Position numbers and translations under genes: made by a program
Notes under the pieces: model-generated
The model's database searches: none
What the model was told of the DNA's origin: nothing
Seen by the model: only the letters and a program-made list of their open reading frames with translations
Shown here: positions 26,484 through 38,826 of the stretch, in pieces
How the letters are laid out: each line of letters starts with the position of its first letter
How positions within the stretch are numbered: the first letter of the stretch is position 1
DNA from: G963675935 sp963803125
Lineage (GTDB): Bacteria > Planctomycetota > Planctomycetia > Pirellulales > Thermoguttaceae
Assembly: GCA_963803125.1 (NCBI GenBank)
Contig: CAWDLR010000002.1
Coordinates: 682,001-746,000 of the forward strand
Direction of reading: 5' to 3'
DNA: 64,000 nucleotides

Positions 26484-27110
26484 ATGGCACGGTTTCGCAT
26501 CGCTGTTCTCATCTCCGGCGGCGGGACGACGCTGAGGAACTTCATTGACAAGATCGCGGCGGGAAGGCTGCCGCTGGAGATCGGGCTGGCGATCTCCAGC
26601 AGTCCGACGGCGCGGGGACTGCAATTTGCTGCCGAGGCCGGGATTCCAGCGGCTACCGTCGAGCGGAAAGCGTTCGCCTCGCAGGACGATTTCAGCCGCG
26701 AGATCTTCGACCGCTGCCGCCGGGCGCGGGTCGATCTGGTGGCGATGGCCGGATTTCTCAAGCGAGTGACCATTCCCGCGGATTTCGCCAACCGCGTGGT
26801 CAATATCCATCCGGCTCTGGTGCCGGCGTTCTGCGGCGAGGGGTTTTATGGGCATCGGGTCCACGAGGCGGTGCTGGAATACGGGGCGAAACTGAGCGGC
26901 TGCACCGTACACTTCGCCGACAACCAGTACGACCACGGCCCGGTGATCTTGCAGCGGGCGGTGCCGGTCTTGGAGGACGACACGCCCGAGACGCTGGCGG
27001 CCCGCGTCTTCGAGGCCGAGTGCGAGGCCTATCCCGAGGCGCTGCGGCTTTTGGCCACTGGGCGGGTAACGATCGAGGGCCGCCGCGTGCGAATCCGAAG
27101 GGAGCCGTAA
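26484..27110 (+). CDS. purN: Phosphoribosylglycinamide formyltransferase
   Basis: 208 residues, the normal length. The start FRIAVLISGGGTTLRNFI contains the Gly-rich phosphate loop. The catalytic triad is present: Asn107 and His109 in VVNIHPALVP, and Asp150 in DNQYDHGPVILQ. The enzyme transfers a formyl group from 10-formyl-THF to GAR in de novo purine synthesis. It is complete, with no frameshift. It begins 63 bases after the preceding membrane-protein gene and is followed by an inverted repeat and the EamA gene. No other pur genes are near. Confidence 0.96.
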   Translation: MARFRIAVLISGGGTTLRNFIDKIAAGRLPLEIGLAISSSPTARGLQFAAEAGIPAATVERKAFASQDDFSREIFDRCRRARVDLVAMAGFLKRVTIPADFANRVVNIHPALVPAFCGEGFYGHRVHEAVLEYGAKLSGCTVHFADNQYDHGPVILQRAVPVLEDDTPETLAARVFEAECEAYPEALRLLATGRVTIEGRRVRIRREP

Positions 27111-27112
27111 TC

Positions 27113-27163
27113 GTGGGGCGGGCATTCCTGCCTGCCCTTGGCAGACAAGAATGTCCGCCCCAC
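27113..27163. repeat. GTGGGGCRGRCATTCC-family inverted repeat
   Basis: Arms 27113-27136 (GTGGGGCGGGCATTCCTG) and 27140-27163 form an imperfect hairpin just after purN. A 24-base perfect copy of the same family lies at 44709-44777. The position would suit a purN transcription end, but no U-run is present. Confidence 0.8.
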
Positions 27164-27219
27164 TTGTCCGAGAATATATGCCTCACCCGTCCACCTGACT
27201 TCTGGGGAGCTATTGCCTC

Positions 27220-28095
27220 GTGAGACGCCTCTGGCTGATCGGCATGTTGTTGGCGGCCACGGCCGTCTGGGGTTGGACCTTCGTCGTCGTCAAAGACGCG
27301 GTGGAGGTGCAGCGTTACGGCGTCGTCGCCTTTCTGGCGCTTCGCTTCGCCATCGGTTCGATATTGCTGGGCGCGGCGGCGACTGGCCATTTCCGTCGCT
27401 CGTCGCTTTTGGTCGGCGCGGGCATCGGCATCCCGCTGGCGACCGGCTACTTCTGCCAAACGCTCGGACTGCGCTACACGAGCGTGACCAACAGCGGACT
27501 AATCACCGGGCTGTTCGTGGTGGCGGCGCCGATCGTCAACCGGCTGCTGTTCGGCGTGACGATACGGCCGAAACTCTGGGCGGCGGTGGCGGTCAGTCTG
27601 GCGGGGTTATATCTGCTCACCAATGCCGGCCCGGCACGGCCGAACGTCGGCGATCTGCTCACGCTGGCCGCGGCGATCGCTTACGGGCTGCACATCTCGC
27701 TCTTGGATCGCTACGCCAAGCGGCATCATTCGCTCACGCTGGCCTTCGCGCAGACCGGCATGACCGCGGCGATCTTCTTCGCCGCCTGGCCGCTGAGCGA
27801 GCCGTTCGGCTGGCCGAGCCTGCCGGTGTGGCGTGATCTGGCGATCACCGGGGCGCTGGCCACCGCCGCCTGTTTCGCCATTCAGACCTACGTGCAACAA
27901 CGGCTGCCGGCGATCACCGCCACGCTGATTCTCTCGGCCGAGCCGGTCTTCGCCGCGCTGTTCGGCTGGGTATTGCTGGGAGAGCGACTCGGCGGGCTTC
28001 AGATGCTCGGCATGGCGCTGATGCTGGCCGCGATCGTGGCCAGTCAGATCGGCGCCGGCGAGCGCCCCGGCACGTATCCGCTCGATCCGCTCTGA
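27220..28095 (+). CDS. EamA/DMT-superfamily transporter
   Basis: 291 residues with ten predicted helices in two EamA halves. The first half begins LWLIGMLLAATAVWGWTFVV and contains ALRFAIGSILLG; the second begins LLTLAAAIAYGLHISLLDRY. The closing motif is TATLILSAEPVFAALFGWVL followed by LGERLGGLQ, typical of drug/metabolite exporters. The start is GTG 27220 (VRRLWLIG). The substrate cannot be told. The first ~30 bases upstream follow the repeat hairpin, so the promoter is probably within 27163-27219. Confidence 0.9.
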   Translation: MRRLWLIGMLLAATAVWGWTFVVVKDAVEVQRYGVVAFLALRFAIGSILLGAAATGHFRRSSLLVGAGIGIPLATGYFCQTLGLRYTSVTNSGLITGLFVVAAPIVNRLLFGVTIRPKLWAAVAVSLAGLYLLTNAGPARPNVGDLLTLAAAIAYGLHISLLDRYAKRHHSLTLAFAQTGMTAAIFFAAWPLSEPFGWPSLPVWRDLAITGALATAACFAIQTYVQQRLPAITATLILSAEPVFAALFGWVLLGERLGGLQMLGMALMLAAIVASQIGAGERPGTYPLDPL

Positions 28096-28104
28096 GGAGA
28101 ATCT

Positions 28105-28220
28105 CCCCTCTCCCTTTGGGAGAGGGGCAGGGGGTGAGGGCGGCACGGCGCAAACAGCGGAGAATCAAACCGTCAGCCACACTCCGCCCTCACCCTAACC
28201 CTCTCCCAAAGGGAGAGGGG
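28105..28220. repeat. CCCTCTCCC-family inverted repeat pair
   Basis: Arms 28105-28143 and 28184-28220 are inverted copies, each containing the palindrome CCCCTCTCCCTTTGGGAGAG and a GTGAGGGCGG tail. It lies downstream of the EamA stop and before the convergent DUF1559 stop. A single related copy occurs at 44651-44695. It fills most of the 251-base gap. Confidence 0.85.
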
Positions 28221-28346
28221 ACCAATTTCCAAACGCGCTCTGAGCATGCGCGATTTGCGCGGAGGTCATACGGATTTCAAATTGAAGCTGCGTGGTCATT
28301 GCATTGCGAAACCGCAAGCGGTTTGCAGGACACATTGAAAACCGTG

Positions 28347-29420
28347 TCAGAGGTTTTCCGCGTTTACCGGCAGTTCGTCCTTGCGGTTGCAGAGCCGGCG
28401 GAAGGTCTCCGGGTTGACCGTATAACTGATCGCCTTCACCGCGCCGTCGCAGAGCGCGGCGTTGAAGCTGGCGGAATGGGCGCTGCCGAAACCGTTGGAG
28501 TCATTCAGTCCCGGTGTATCCGGCATCGGCGGCCAGCAGTCGGTCGCGGTCGCCCCACTCCAGCGGACGATATCGTTGTTGTCGCCGATGAAGGCCCCCT
28601 CGTCGTCGCCGGTGTCTTGGCCGGTGGCGTAGTAATCCGGATTGACGTTCTTCTCGCCCAACAGACAGGTGTTGCTCGTTCCGTCGATCACGTCGGAGAC
28701 CTTGACCATGCTGCCGCAGAAAGCGATGCCGGTGGCGAGCTTGGCGACGGCGGCGAAGGTGTCCCGCGCCTTGGCGGTCATCTGTCCGGGCGGATTCTCG
28801 ACGTCGGTGACGCCAGTGGGCCCGGCCTGGGCATAGCCGTCAACCGGCGGCCAGGCCGGACCGCCCGTGGTTGCGTTGGTGTAGCAGTCTCCGCCGTTGG
28901 CGACGTAGTCGTTTCGCGTTACCGCCGGCATGGCGGTCGTGTTTGGCGTTCCGTGATAGACAAACCGCGCGTAGACCGCGGCGGGCCTCCGCGTGGGGCA
29001 ATACAAGACGCCGAGCGGGACGATCAATCGTTGTCCATTGGCGCTGCTCTTCGCGCCGCCGCTCAGCCCGGCGCCCATGTCGTGCAGGTCTTGCTGTTCG
29101 ATGAAGGGCAGCACGTTGTAGATCCAGCCGGCCGGCTGCCGCCAGTCGTCGCCGCGGTCGGCGTCGCCGGTCCAGCCGCATCCCCAGCCGTTGGTCGGGA
29201 ATCGCCCGGTGGCGTGTTCGTGACTAATGCATCCCAACCCGAGTTGTTTGAGGTTGTTACTGCATTGGGTCCGCCGCGCTGCCTCCCGCGCCGCTTGCAC
29301 CGCCGGCAGCAACAGCGCGATGAGGATGCCGATGATCGTGATCACCACCAGCAGTTCGACCAACGTAAAGGCGGTCGTTCTGCAATGCCGGGTGGCCGAT
29401 CTGCGGATGCCAGGGCACAT
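28347..29420 (-). CDS. DUF1559 protein with prepilin-type N-terminus
   Basis: 357 residues from ATG 29420. The motif TTAFTLVELLVVITIIGILI lies at about residues 15-35, followed by CSNNLKQLGLGCISHEHATG. The DUF1559 body includes YCPTRRPAAV, a segment around DVIDGTSNTCLLGEKN (the family's DGTSNT motif) and the ending SAHSASFNAALCDGAVKAIS (the His-x9-Asp-Gly motif). Frames extending to 29708 lack a plausible start region. It is divergent from the giant dockerin gene, with 281 bases between them that must hold both promoters. Presumed cell-surface pseudopilin-like protein. Confidence 0.92.
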   Translation of the reverse strand: MCPGIRRSATRHCRTTAFTLVELLVVITIIGILIALLLPAVQAAREAARRTQCSNNLKQLGLGCISHEHATGRFPTNGWGCGWTGDADRGDDWRQPAGWIYNVLPFIEQQDLHDMGAGLSGGAKSSANGQRLIVPLGVLYCPTRRPAAVYARFVYHGTPNTTAMPAVTRNDYVANGGDCYTNATTGGPAWPPVDGYAQAGPTGVTDVENPPGQMTAKARDTFAAVAKLATGIAFCGSMVKVSDVIDGTSNTCLLGEKNVNPDYYATGQDTGDDEGAFIGDNNDIVRWSGATATDCWPPMPDTPGLNDSNGFGSAHSASFNAALCDGAVKAISYTVNPETFRRLCNRKDELPVNAENL

Positions 29421-29701
29421 GGTCCACCAACCCAACGCGCACCTGAGAATGAACGAAACGATACAAACGCGATTGTAGACTGCCGCGGCGAGAAAGGCAA
29501 TCACGTCCGCCAGAAGGCCAGGGCCGAATTGGCAAATGCGTTGCAGATTGCGCGGTCGCTTGCTATAAAGGAGTGTGTTTGCGCACGTCATACCATGGGG
29601 GACTCGCCTGCACTCCCGGACCACGAGCACGGCCGAGCCTGGCCAGTAGTGCAGCTTCGTCCCCTCCAGCCTCAGCCGGTTGTCGCCACTAGGAGGGCCA
29701 G

Positions 29702-32700
29702 ATGGCACGCAAGTCTCGCCGCACGCTTAGGGATTGGATCGCAAAATCGCCAAACCGTCACCGAGGTGATTCTCGGGCAAGGGCCGGTCGCTCCCGCCGG
29801 CTGCTGCTGGAAAGCCTCGAACTGCGGCAGTTGCTCTCGGTCAATCCGATCATCAGCGAAATCTGCGCCAACAACGACAGCGGCATCGTCGATTCCTCGG
29901 GCAACCATTCCGACTGGCTGGAGATCTGCAATCCCAGCAGCCAGCAGGCGGTCGACCTGACCGGCTGGACCTTGCGGTACAGCACCAGCAGCAGTTGGAC
30001 CTTCCCTTCGATGAGTCTCGGCCCGAACGAGTCGCGGGTCATTTTCTGCACCTCGGGATGGAGCCAGACCGATCCGGCCCAGGAACTGCACGCCAGTTTT
30101 AATCTCTCCAAGTCGGGCAAGTACCTGGCGCTATTGGACAGCAGCGGCACCGTGGTTCAGGAGTTCAGTCCGACCTTTCCCGCGATGACTTCGGACATCT
30201 CCTACGGGACGGGGCAAGCGGTGACGGAGACGAAGTTGGTGGCGGCCGGAGCGACCGCCAGCTACTACGTGCCCACCAGCGGCAGCCTCGGCTCGAGCTG
30301 GACACAGACCAGCTTCACTGCGACGGGTTGGTCCTCGGGAGTGACGGGCTTGGGGGCTCTCGGTTCGATCCCCGGCTTTGCAGTCACCAATTACAAGTCG
30401 AATCTCAGCAGCATCAGCAGCGTGGCGCAGGCGCAGTCGGTAATCAGCACCACGTCGGATCAGAGCTGGTCGCAGAGCGAGACGGCCCCTTACATCAACT
30501 ACCAGAACACCGGCGGCGGCGGCGAGTTCTCGTCCAGCGACCGCCCGTTCCCCGGGATGCCAATCGGCACGGAGTACGATTGCTTCGCGACCAGTGTGGC
30601 CGGCGTCGTCCATATCCCCAGTGCCGGCAACTGGACCTTTGGCGTCAGCAGCGACGACGGGTTCAGTTGCACGGTCAACGGGCAGACGTTCGCCTACGAC
30701 GGTCTGCGCGCCCCGGCCGATTCGTTCGACACCGTCAATTTCGCGGCCGCGGGCGACTACAACCTCTCGCTGACCTATTTCCAGAACGGCGGCGGCTCGG
30801 AACTGGAGCTTTTTGCCGCTTCCGGGACAAAATCGGCCTTCGATTCCAGCTTTCAACTGGTCGGCGACACGGCCAACGGCGGCCTGTCGGTCGAGAGCGC
30901 TCCCTTCACCGGCGGCGGAACCAGTACCGCCTTCGCCAACGCCGTGAAGACGAACGTAGGGGCGGCGATGCAAGCCGCCAACAACACCTCCCTGTACGTG
31001 CGCATCCCCTTCGCCGCGCCCAATCTGGCGTCGTTGCAGACGCTGACGCTGAAGATGGAGTACGACGACGGCTTCGTGGCCTACCTGAACGGCGTCGAGG
31101 TGGCGCGGCGGAACGCCCCGACCAGCGTCGCCTGGACTTCCACGGCGGTCGAGGAGCGCAACAGCGACGTGCAGGCCACGACCTTCGAGACCTTCGACGT
31201 CTCGGCGTTTCTCAACCCCTCCACCACCGGCCACCTGATGGCCACCGGCAACGTGCTGGCGATTCAGGTGATGAAGTCTTCGCTCAGCGACGGCGACATA
31301 CTTGTGGTGCCCGAGCTGTCGCAAATCGTCTCGACGCAGTTGGGCAACCATTTCTTCACCACTCCCACCCCCGGCACGCCGAACACGATCGACACCTGGC
31401 AGCCTGACGTTGCCTTTAGCGTGGGACGCGGGTTCTATTACCAGTCGTTCCAGTTGGCAATCAGCACCACGACCACCGGCACCAGCCTCTATTACACCCT
31501 GGACAGTTCCACGCCGAGCGCCACGCACGGCACGCTCTACAGCGGCCCGATCACGATCAGCACCACGGCGACCGTCCGCGCGGTGGCGGTATTCGGCGGC
31601 TCGGCCGGAATAGTCTCCACCGAGACGTACGTCTTTCCCAATGCCGTGGTCAACCAACCGGCCAATCCGGCAGGATTCCCGACGAGTTGGGGCGCGGAGA
31701 CGGCCGACTACGCGATGGATTCGCGGATTACTACCGATGCCAGTTATAAGAACCAGGTGGTGCAGGACCTGCTCTCGCTGCCGACGATGTCGATTGTCAC
31801 CGACGAGTCGAACCTGTTCGATCCGACCACCGGCATCTACTCCAACGCCACCAACAGCAACCTGGAGGTGCCGGCGTCGCTGGAGTATTTCGATCCGGCC
31901 AGCGGGCAGACGTTTCAGATCAACGCCGCCTTGGTGATGCAGGGGGGCGTCGGGCGTGATCCGGGATATGAAAAACACTCCTTCCGCTTCATCTTCAAGG
32001 CCCCTTACGGTCCCACCAAGCTCAATTTCCCGCTGTTCGGCGATGGGGCCACCGATTCGTTCGATACGGTGACGCTTCGCGCCGGTTTCAACGATTCGTG
32101 GGTCTGGGGCCAGAACGAAGCCCAGTACATTCGCGACCAATTCGCCGACGAGACGCTGCTGGCGATGGGCCAACCGGCCAGTCACGGCAACTACGTGCAG
32201 TTGTACGTCAACGGCCTTTACTGGGGAGTTTACAATCCCACCGAGCGGCCCGATACCTCCTTCGCCGCCGCTTACCTGGGCGGCGACAAGAACAACTGGG
32301 ACGCCTTCGACGCCGACGAAGCGGTCAACAGCAGCGACACCACCGCATACAACGAGTTGATGAACTTCAATTTCCAGGGCGGCAGCACGGCCGCCTACCA
32401 ACAGGTCCAGGGGAACAATCCGGACGGCACCCGCAATCCGAACTACCCGGTGCTGATGGACATGACCGACTACATCGACTACATGTTGATGAACATCTAC
32501 ATCGGCAATACCGACTGGCCGGTGCACAACTGGTACATGGCCCGCGAAGAGGACACTTCCCCTACCGACCTCGACAGCACGGGCTTCAAGTTCTTCCCCT
32601 GGGACTCGGAGATGTCGGCGGGGCTGCAATGGGCCTACAGCCCGAGCATCAATTCGATGACGACCGGCGACTGGAGCGGCTGGTTCGCCAATACGCTCAA

Positions 32701-35700
32701 CGTGTTGAAGAACAACGCTGACTTTAACATGCGGTTTGCCGATGAGGCGGAGAAGTTTCTCTTCAACGGAGGTCCGCTGACCGCCGCCGCCGCAGAGCAG
32801 CGCTACCAGGCGCTGGCCAACGAGATCCAGTCGGCGATCGTCGACGAATCGGCGCGCTGGGGCGACGTGAGCGGCACGCTCTACAAACCCTCCGACTGGA
32901 CGAACGACGAGAGTTACGTGCTCAACAGTTGGCTGGCCCCCAGAACCGGCATCGTCATCCAACAGTTGCGGAGCGCGGGCCTGTTCCCGAGCGTCGACGC
33001 CCCCAGCTACGCCATCAACGGTTCGTCGCAGAACGGCGGCGTCTTCCATGCCGGCGACACGCTGACGATCACGGCGTCGGCCTCGCCGATCTACTACACG
33101 CTCGACGGCTCCGACCCGCGGCTGCCCGGCGGCGCGCTCAATCCCAACGCCATCCTCTACAGCGGTTCGATTCCGCTTACCCAGAGCGTCGAAGTCAAGG
33201 CCCGCGTCTACTCCGGCGGGACCTGGAGCGCGCTGGTCGACGCCGGTTTCTACGTCGATTTGGCGCCGGCGCTCCGCATTACGGAGATGATGTATCACCC
33301 GCTGCCGGCCACGGCCGACGAGATCGCCCGCGGCTATACCGGCAGCAGCGCGGAGGACTTCGAGTACATCGAGATCAAGAATATCACCGCCAACCCGCTG
33401 CAACTGGCGGGAGTGAGATTCGACAACGGCGTGCAATTCACCTTTGGAAACTACTCGCTGGCGGCCAACCAGTGCGTCCTGGTCGTCTCGAATCAGACGG
33501 CGTTCCACATCCGCTATCCCGGCGTCAGCACCTCGTTGATCGCCGGCCAGTACACCGGCCATCTGGATAACGCGGGGGAGGAAGTCGAGTTGGATTCTCC
33601 CCAGGGCGGCATCGTGCAGGACTTCACCTACAGTGACGACTGGTATAAGCAGACCGACGGCGACGGCTTTTCGCTGACCGTCCGCGATCCGCTGCAAGAC
33701 ACCTCGCTCTGGAACTCCGCCGACGGCTGGCGGGCCAGCACCGCGCCGGGCGGTTCGCCCGGCGGCGACGAGACCAACCCGATCCCCAATCCGGGCTCGG
33801 TCGTCATCAACGAAGTGCTCGCCAATCCCGCCACCAGCGGCGGCGACATGGTCGAGCTTTACAACACCACCAGCCAACCGATCAACATCGGCGGCTGGTT
33901 CCTCAGCGACAGCAGCGCGAATCTGACGATGTACCAGTTCGCCAGCGGCACGACGATCGCCGCCGGCGCGTATCTTGTCGTCCGCGACTCGCAAAACTAC
34001 GGTCCGGGCTCGGGCGATCCCGGGGCACACGTGGCCTTTGCCCTGCCGGCGCTCGGCGGCGACCTGTATCTGAGCTCGAACTATGCCGGTCAGGCGGGCG
34101 GCTACCGCGAGCACGTCAACATCGACTACGCCCCGGTGGGCGTCTCCCAGGGCCTGATTACGAAGTTGACCGGCGAGACCGATTTCTCGCTGCTGCAAAC
34201 GCCGACCTTCGGCGCAGCCAACAGTGTCGCCTACGTCGCGCCGGTGGTCCTCAACGAACTGATGTACCATCCCGCCGCTCCGACCGCGGCCGAACAGGCG
34301 GCTGGCTTTACGAACGAGGACGATTTCGAGTACGTCGAATTGTACAATCGCTCGGGCGCGCCGCAGACATTGAACAATTTCTACCTCGGCGACGGCGTCG
34401 GCTTCACTTTCGGCTGGTGTGCCGACGGCACCGGCAGCGAGGCCTGGACGCTGGAATCGGGGGCCACCGCCAGTTGGTCGGCCGCCGGTTTGTCCAGCGG
34501 CAGCTACACCGTTTACGCCCATTTCAGCCTGGTGGACGGCAACGGCACCCGCCGCAGCAATCTCGACCAGGACGCCCAGTACACGATCACCTACGCCGGC
34601 GGTTCGACCACGGTCACCGTCGATCAGAACCAGACCAACGTGGTGGGCAACGACGTTCTGGGTCAATTTGGGCAGCTATGCGTTCAACGGGCCGGCTACC
34701 GTCACCCTCACCCGCGGCGACACCGACCCCAACGATTGGACGATCGCCGACACGATCAAATTGACGGCGACGGGGCAGAGCGACCGGATCCTGGGCAGCC
34801 CGACGTTGAGCTCCTTTGCGACCACGAGCGGCCTGACCACCTTGGCCCCCGGCGGATACGTGGTGCTGGTGAGCGACTACGCCGCATTCGACCTGCGGTA
34901 TCACGTCGCCGCCAACCAGATTCCCGTGGCGGGAGTTTATTCGGGGCACTTGAGCAACGGCGGCGAGATGGTCCGTCTCGACGAGGTTGGTGCGACGTAT
35001 CCGGGCTACGTCGCCTCCTACGAAATTGACCACGTCAATTACGGCGTGCAGGCCCCGTGGCCCACCGAGCCCGACGGCAGCGGTCCAGCCCTGATCCGCA
35101 TCCACACCGCCGACTACGGCAACGACGTGGCCAACTGGGGCGCGAGCAACATGGGCGGCACCCCCGGAAAGGCCAATCTCCCCCTCGACACTTCAGCCCC
35201 GACGGTCCCCACGAATCTTACCGGTCACGCGACGATCAGTCCAAACAAGATCACACTGAATTGGACCGCCTCGACCGACAGCCAGAGCAACGTCGATCAC
35301 TACGTCGTTTACCGCAATGGCTCGGCAATCGACACGGCGGCTTCCACCTCGTACAGCGACACGAACGTGCAAACCGGCACGAATTACGTCTACTCGGTAA
35401 GCGCGGTCAACCGCGACGGGTATGAGAGCGGACAATCGGCGACGCTGACGGCGGGCGTGCCCGGCATCCTCTCCTACGACTGGCCGGACAGCCAGCACGT
35501 CGCGGTCTATTTCAGCGAGGCGCTCGATCCGGCGGTGGCGGGCGTTTTGAGCAACTACCTGCTCGGCGGCGGCACGTTCACCGCCGTAGCCCTGTCCCGC
35601 GGCAATACCCTGGTCACGCTGACAACCGCTGCGGCAATGACCACCGGCGCCGGCTACACGGTCACGATGAGTCACTTGACGACGGCGTCTGGAGACGTGC

Positions 35701-38700
35701 TGCCCACCAGCTTGCAGTTCTCGTTCAGCTACGCGCCGCAGGGGACAGGCTCGATCTTGCGCGAATACTGGGCGAATATCGGCAGCGGCATCAACGTCGC
35801 CGATTTGACCAGCAACGCCAACTACCCCAACAATCCCAGCGGCAGGACTCTGTTGACCTCTTTCGAGGCCCCGGTGAATTGGGCCGACGACTACGGCACG
35901 AGAATTCAGGGCTATCTCAGCCCGCCGATGACCGGCTATTACACTTTCTGGATTGCCGCCGACGACACCGGCGAATTGTGGCTCTCTACCGACGACAATC
36001 CGGCGAACAAGGTCAAGATCGCCTACGTGCTGGTTGCCACCGGTTCGCGCGACTGGAACAACAGCAGCGATCCGTACCAGAAATCGGCGCAGATTTATTT
36101 GCAGGCGGGACAGCGATATTATGTCGAAGCCTTGCAGAAAGAAAGCAGCGGCAACGACAATCTGGCCGTCCGCTGGCAACTGCCCGATGGGAGCTGGGAG
36201 AACGGCGATTCCACGATTCCGATTCCCGGCATTCGCTTGTCGCCTTATGGCGGCATCGATTTCACGCCGCCTACGACGCCGGCGAGTCTGTGGGCGAACT
36301 TCAACGTCGCCGGCCAAATCAGCCTCGCATGGTCGCCGGCGAGCGATCCGGAAAGCGGCGTCGACCACTATGTGATCTATCGCGACGGCAAGGCGTACGC
36401 CACCTCGACGACCACCAGCTACACGGACTCCAGCTTGGGAACGCAGAGTTGGCACTCGTACCAAGTCTCCGCCGTCAATTACGACAACTGTGAAGGGGCA
36501 CGATCCCAGACCGACACCGTGATGGCGACCAGTCTGCTTTCGGTCGTGGCCACCGATCTGACCAGCGTGCAGGTGACCTTCACTCAGCCCGTCGATCGCC
36601 TCTCGGCCGAAACAGCGGCGAACTACTCCTTGACGGGCGTCACCATCTATTCGGCGCAGTTGGCGACGGACAACCTCAGCGTGACCTTGACCACCTCCTC
36701 GCTGAGCACCATTTCCCACTTGTTTACCGTCAGCAACGTGAAGACCAGCGGCGGCGTCACCATTCCCACGAAGACCGCCATCGTCAGCTACACCGGCAAG
36801 ATCGATTACGACTACTGGTTGAACATCGGCAGCGGCACGGCCGTTTCGGACCTGACGAGCAACCCCAATTACCCGGACAATCCCACCGGCCACCAGGTTC
36901 TGACCAGTTTCGACGCCCCATACAACTGGGCGGACGACTATGGCGGCCGGATTCGCGGCTACATCTTCCCGCAGACCACCGGCTATTACACCTTCTGGAT
37001 CGCCAGCGACGACAATGGCCAGCTATGGCTGTCCACCGACAGCAATCCGGCCAACAAGGTGGAGATCGCCTACGTGCCCGGCGCCACCGGCCACAACGTC
37101 TGGAACCTCTACCCGCAACAGCAATCCGCGTCGATCTATCTCGTGGCCGGGCAGAGGTACTATATCGAAGCTCTGGAAAAGGACGGCACCGGCGGCGACA
37201 ACCTCTCGGTGGCTTGGCAACGGCCGGGAACGACCTTCAACCCCAGCAACGGCACGCCCATCGGCGGTCTCTTTCTGGCGCCTTTCAACCCGTTGGCCCC
37301 CTGGTCGGTCATCGGCGTCAACCCCTTGTTCTCGAACGATACCCAGCCGGCGCTCAGCGGCACCGTGGACAGCACGACGGCAACCATCTTGGTCGCGGTC
37401 GCCGGAACGTACTACCCGGCAATCAACAACGGCGACGGCACCTGGACGTTGCCGAAGGGCGAGATCGCCGCGCCGCTGCCGAATGGGACTTACAACGTCT
37501 GGGCCGCTGCCATCGATTCCGCCGGGCACATAAGCTGCGACACCACCAGCGGCGAGCTGGTGATCGATACCGTCACCCCCACGGTGAGCGTCGCTGCGGG
37601 CAACCCTCGCCTGCGCGTCGCCGCGGTCAGTTCGCTGACCATCCAATTCAGCGAGCCGGTGGTCGGTTTTAGTCTCGCCGATCTGCAATTCACCCTCGGC
37701 GGCATCAGCCAGCCCCTCAGCGCGGCCACGCTGACAACTACCGATCAGCAAACCTGGACCCTCGGCAACCTCGCCGGCCTCACCGCGGCGCTGGGCACCT
37801 ACCAGCTCACCTTGACCGCGGCCGGCTCGGGCATTACCGATCTGGCCGGAAATCCGCTGTTGGTCGGCGGCAGCACCGCCTGGCGCAATGTGCCGCCGAT
37901 CCCCGGCGACTTCAATCTCGACGGCGTGGTGGACGGCCTGGACAAGGCCATCTGGTTCGCCAACGTCTGGACCGGCAAGACCTGGGCCCAGGGGGACGCC
38001 AACGGCGACGGCACCGTCAACGGTCTGGATTGGGACATCTTGGTTGCCAACTTCGGCCGGAGCGTCTTCGACGAGTATCCTGCTCCGCCGCTGCCGCCGA
38101 CGCCTTCCCCCACTTCCGGTCCTTCGCTGCCGTCGGGGCGCACTCCAGTTCAAGGACCGGTCGCACCCATTCCTATCGGAGGCAGCTCGTCTCTGCTCAG
38201 CAGCGGGGGCGCAACACCTGCTCCGGCAGGTTCGGGGGAGGCAGCGGTCAGTCCCAGCGCCGCGGCACCCACCACCGCCGCCGCACCCGAGCCGGCGACA
38301 ACCGCTACGGTTCAAGTGGCCGTCGCGGTGGCGCCGCCGAGCGCTTCGCTGGGGACGGGCTCGATTGTCGCCCCGCAAACTTCGCCGCCGATCGCCGCGG
38401 TGCTTTATGTGGGCGCAGGTCCGGGCCTGCCTCCCAACGCCAGTTCGCCGCCGACCACCGTCGTGCAAACCACTTGCGACGCACAAAACCAATCGGTAAC
38501 TGTGTTGACGGTGCAGGCAAAGCCGGTTTCGGCATCGAGCCAGCCGAGCAGTTCGAGCGTTTCAACGTCCGGCGTCCCATCGCCGAGCATCGCGGTGCAG
38601 ACGGCTCACGACGCCGTGTTCACTCAGATCGAGCAAGGGAGTTGCAGCGTCGCCGCCGGCCTGCTCGCCGGCGGAACGACAAGCCCCGCCGCAAACCTGG

Positions 38701-38774
38701 CGTCGGCCCTCAGTTCTGGAAAGGTCGGCACTGCTGCGGCGACCTCCCCGAAGCCGCAGACCACCGGCACATGA
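29702..38774 (+). CDS. Giant secreted LTD/CotH/PA14/FN3/dockerin protein (one frameshift)
   Basis: About 3,023 residues over 9.1 kb. Residues 31-47 hold the planctomycete LEPRxLL-type motif (LLLESLELRQLL). By position: lamin-tail domain 29840-30160; PA14-like 30560-30840; chitobiase-C-like 31400-31610; CotH-kinase-like domain 31770-32610 (MQGGVGRDPGYEKHSFRF, FKFFPWDSEMSAG); chitobiase-C-like 33000-33260; lamin-tail repeats 33270-33700, 33790-34130 and 34240-34650; FN3 35190-35460; PA14 35755-36235; FN3 36260-36530; PA14 36805-37270; Ig-like to 37880; dockerin 37900-38060 (GDFNLDGVVDGLD, GDANGDGTVNGLD). A Pro/Ser/Thr-rich tail ends the protein. Frame 2 changes to frame 0 at about 34656 (an extra T in GTTC gives NDVWVNLGSYAF when removed). 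Probably extracellular, binding polysaccharide or matrix. Confidence 0.88.
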
Positions 38775-38826
38775 ATTGTGATGGATGTCAGATCATAGCG
38801 GAGATACTCTACCACTGGAGATCGCG

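Noticed and set aside
30131..34666. 1,511-residue open frame antisense to the dockerin gene
   Set aside because: Shadow frame produced by GC-rich codon use. Its translation is Arg/Val/Gly-rich without any domain, while the sense strand has clear lamin-tail, CotH and other domains.
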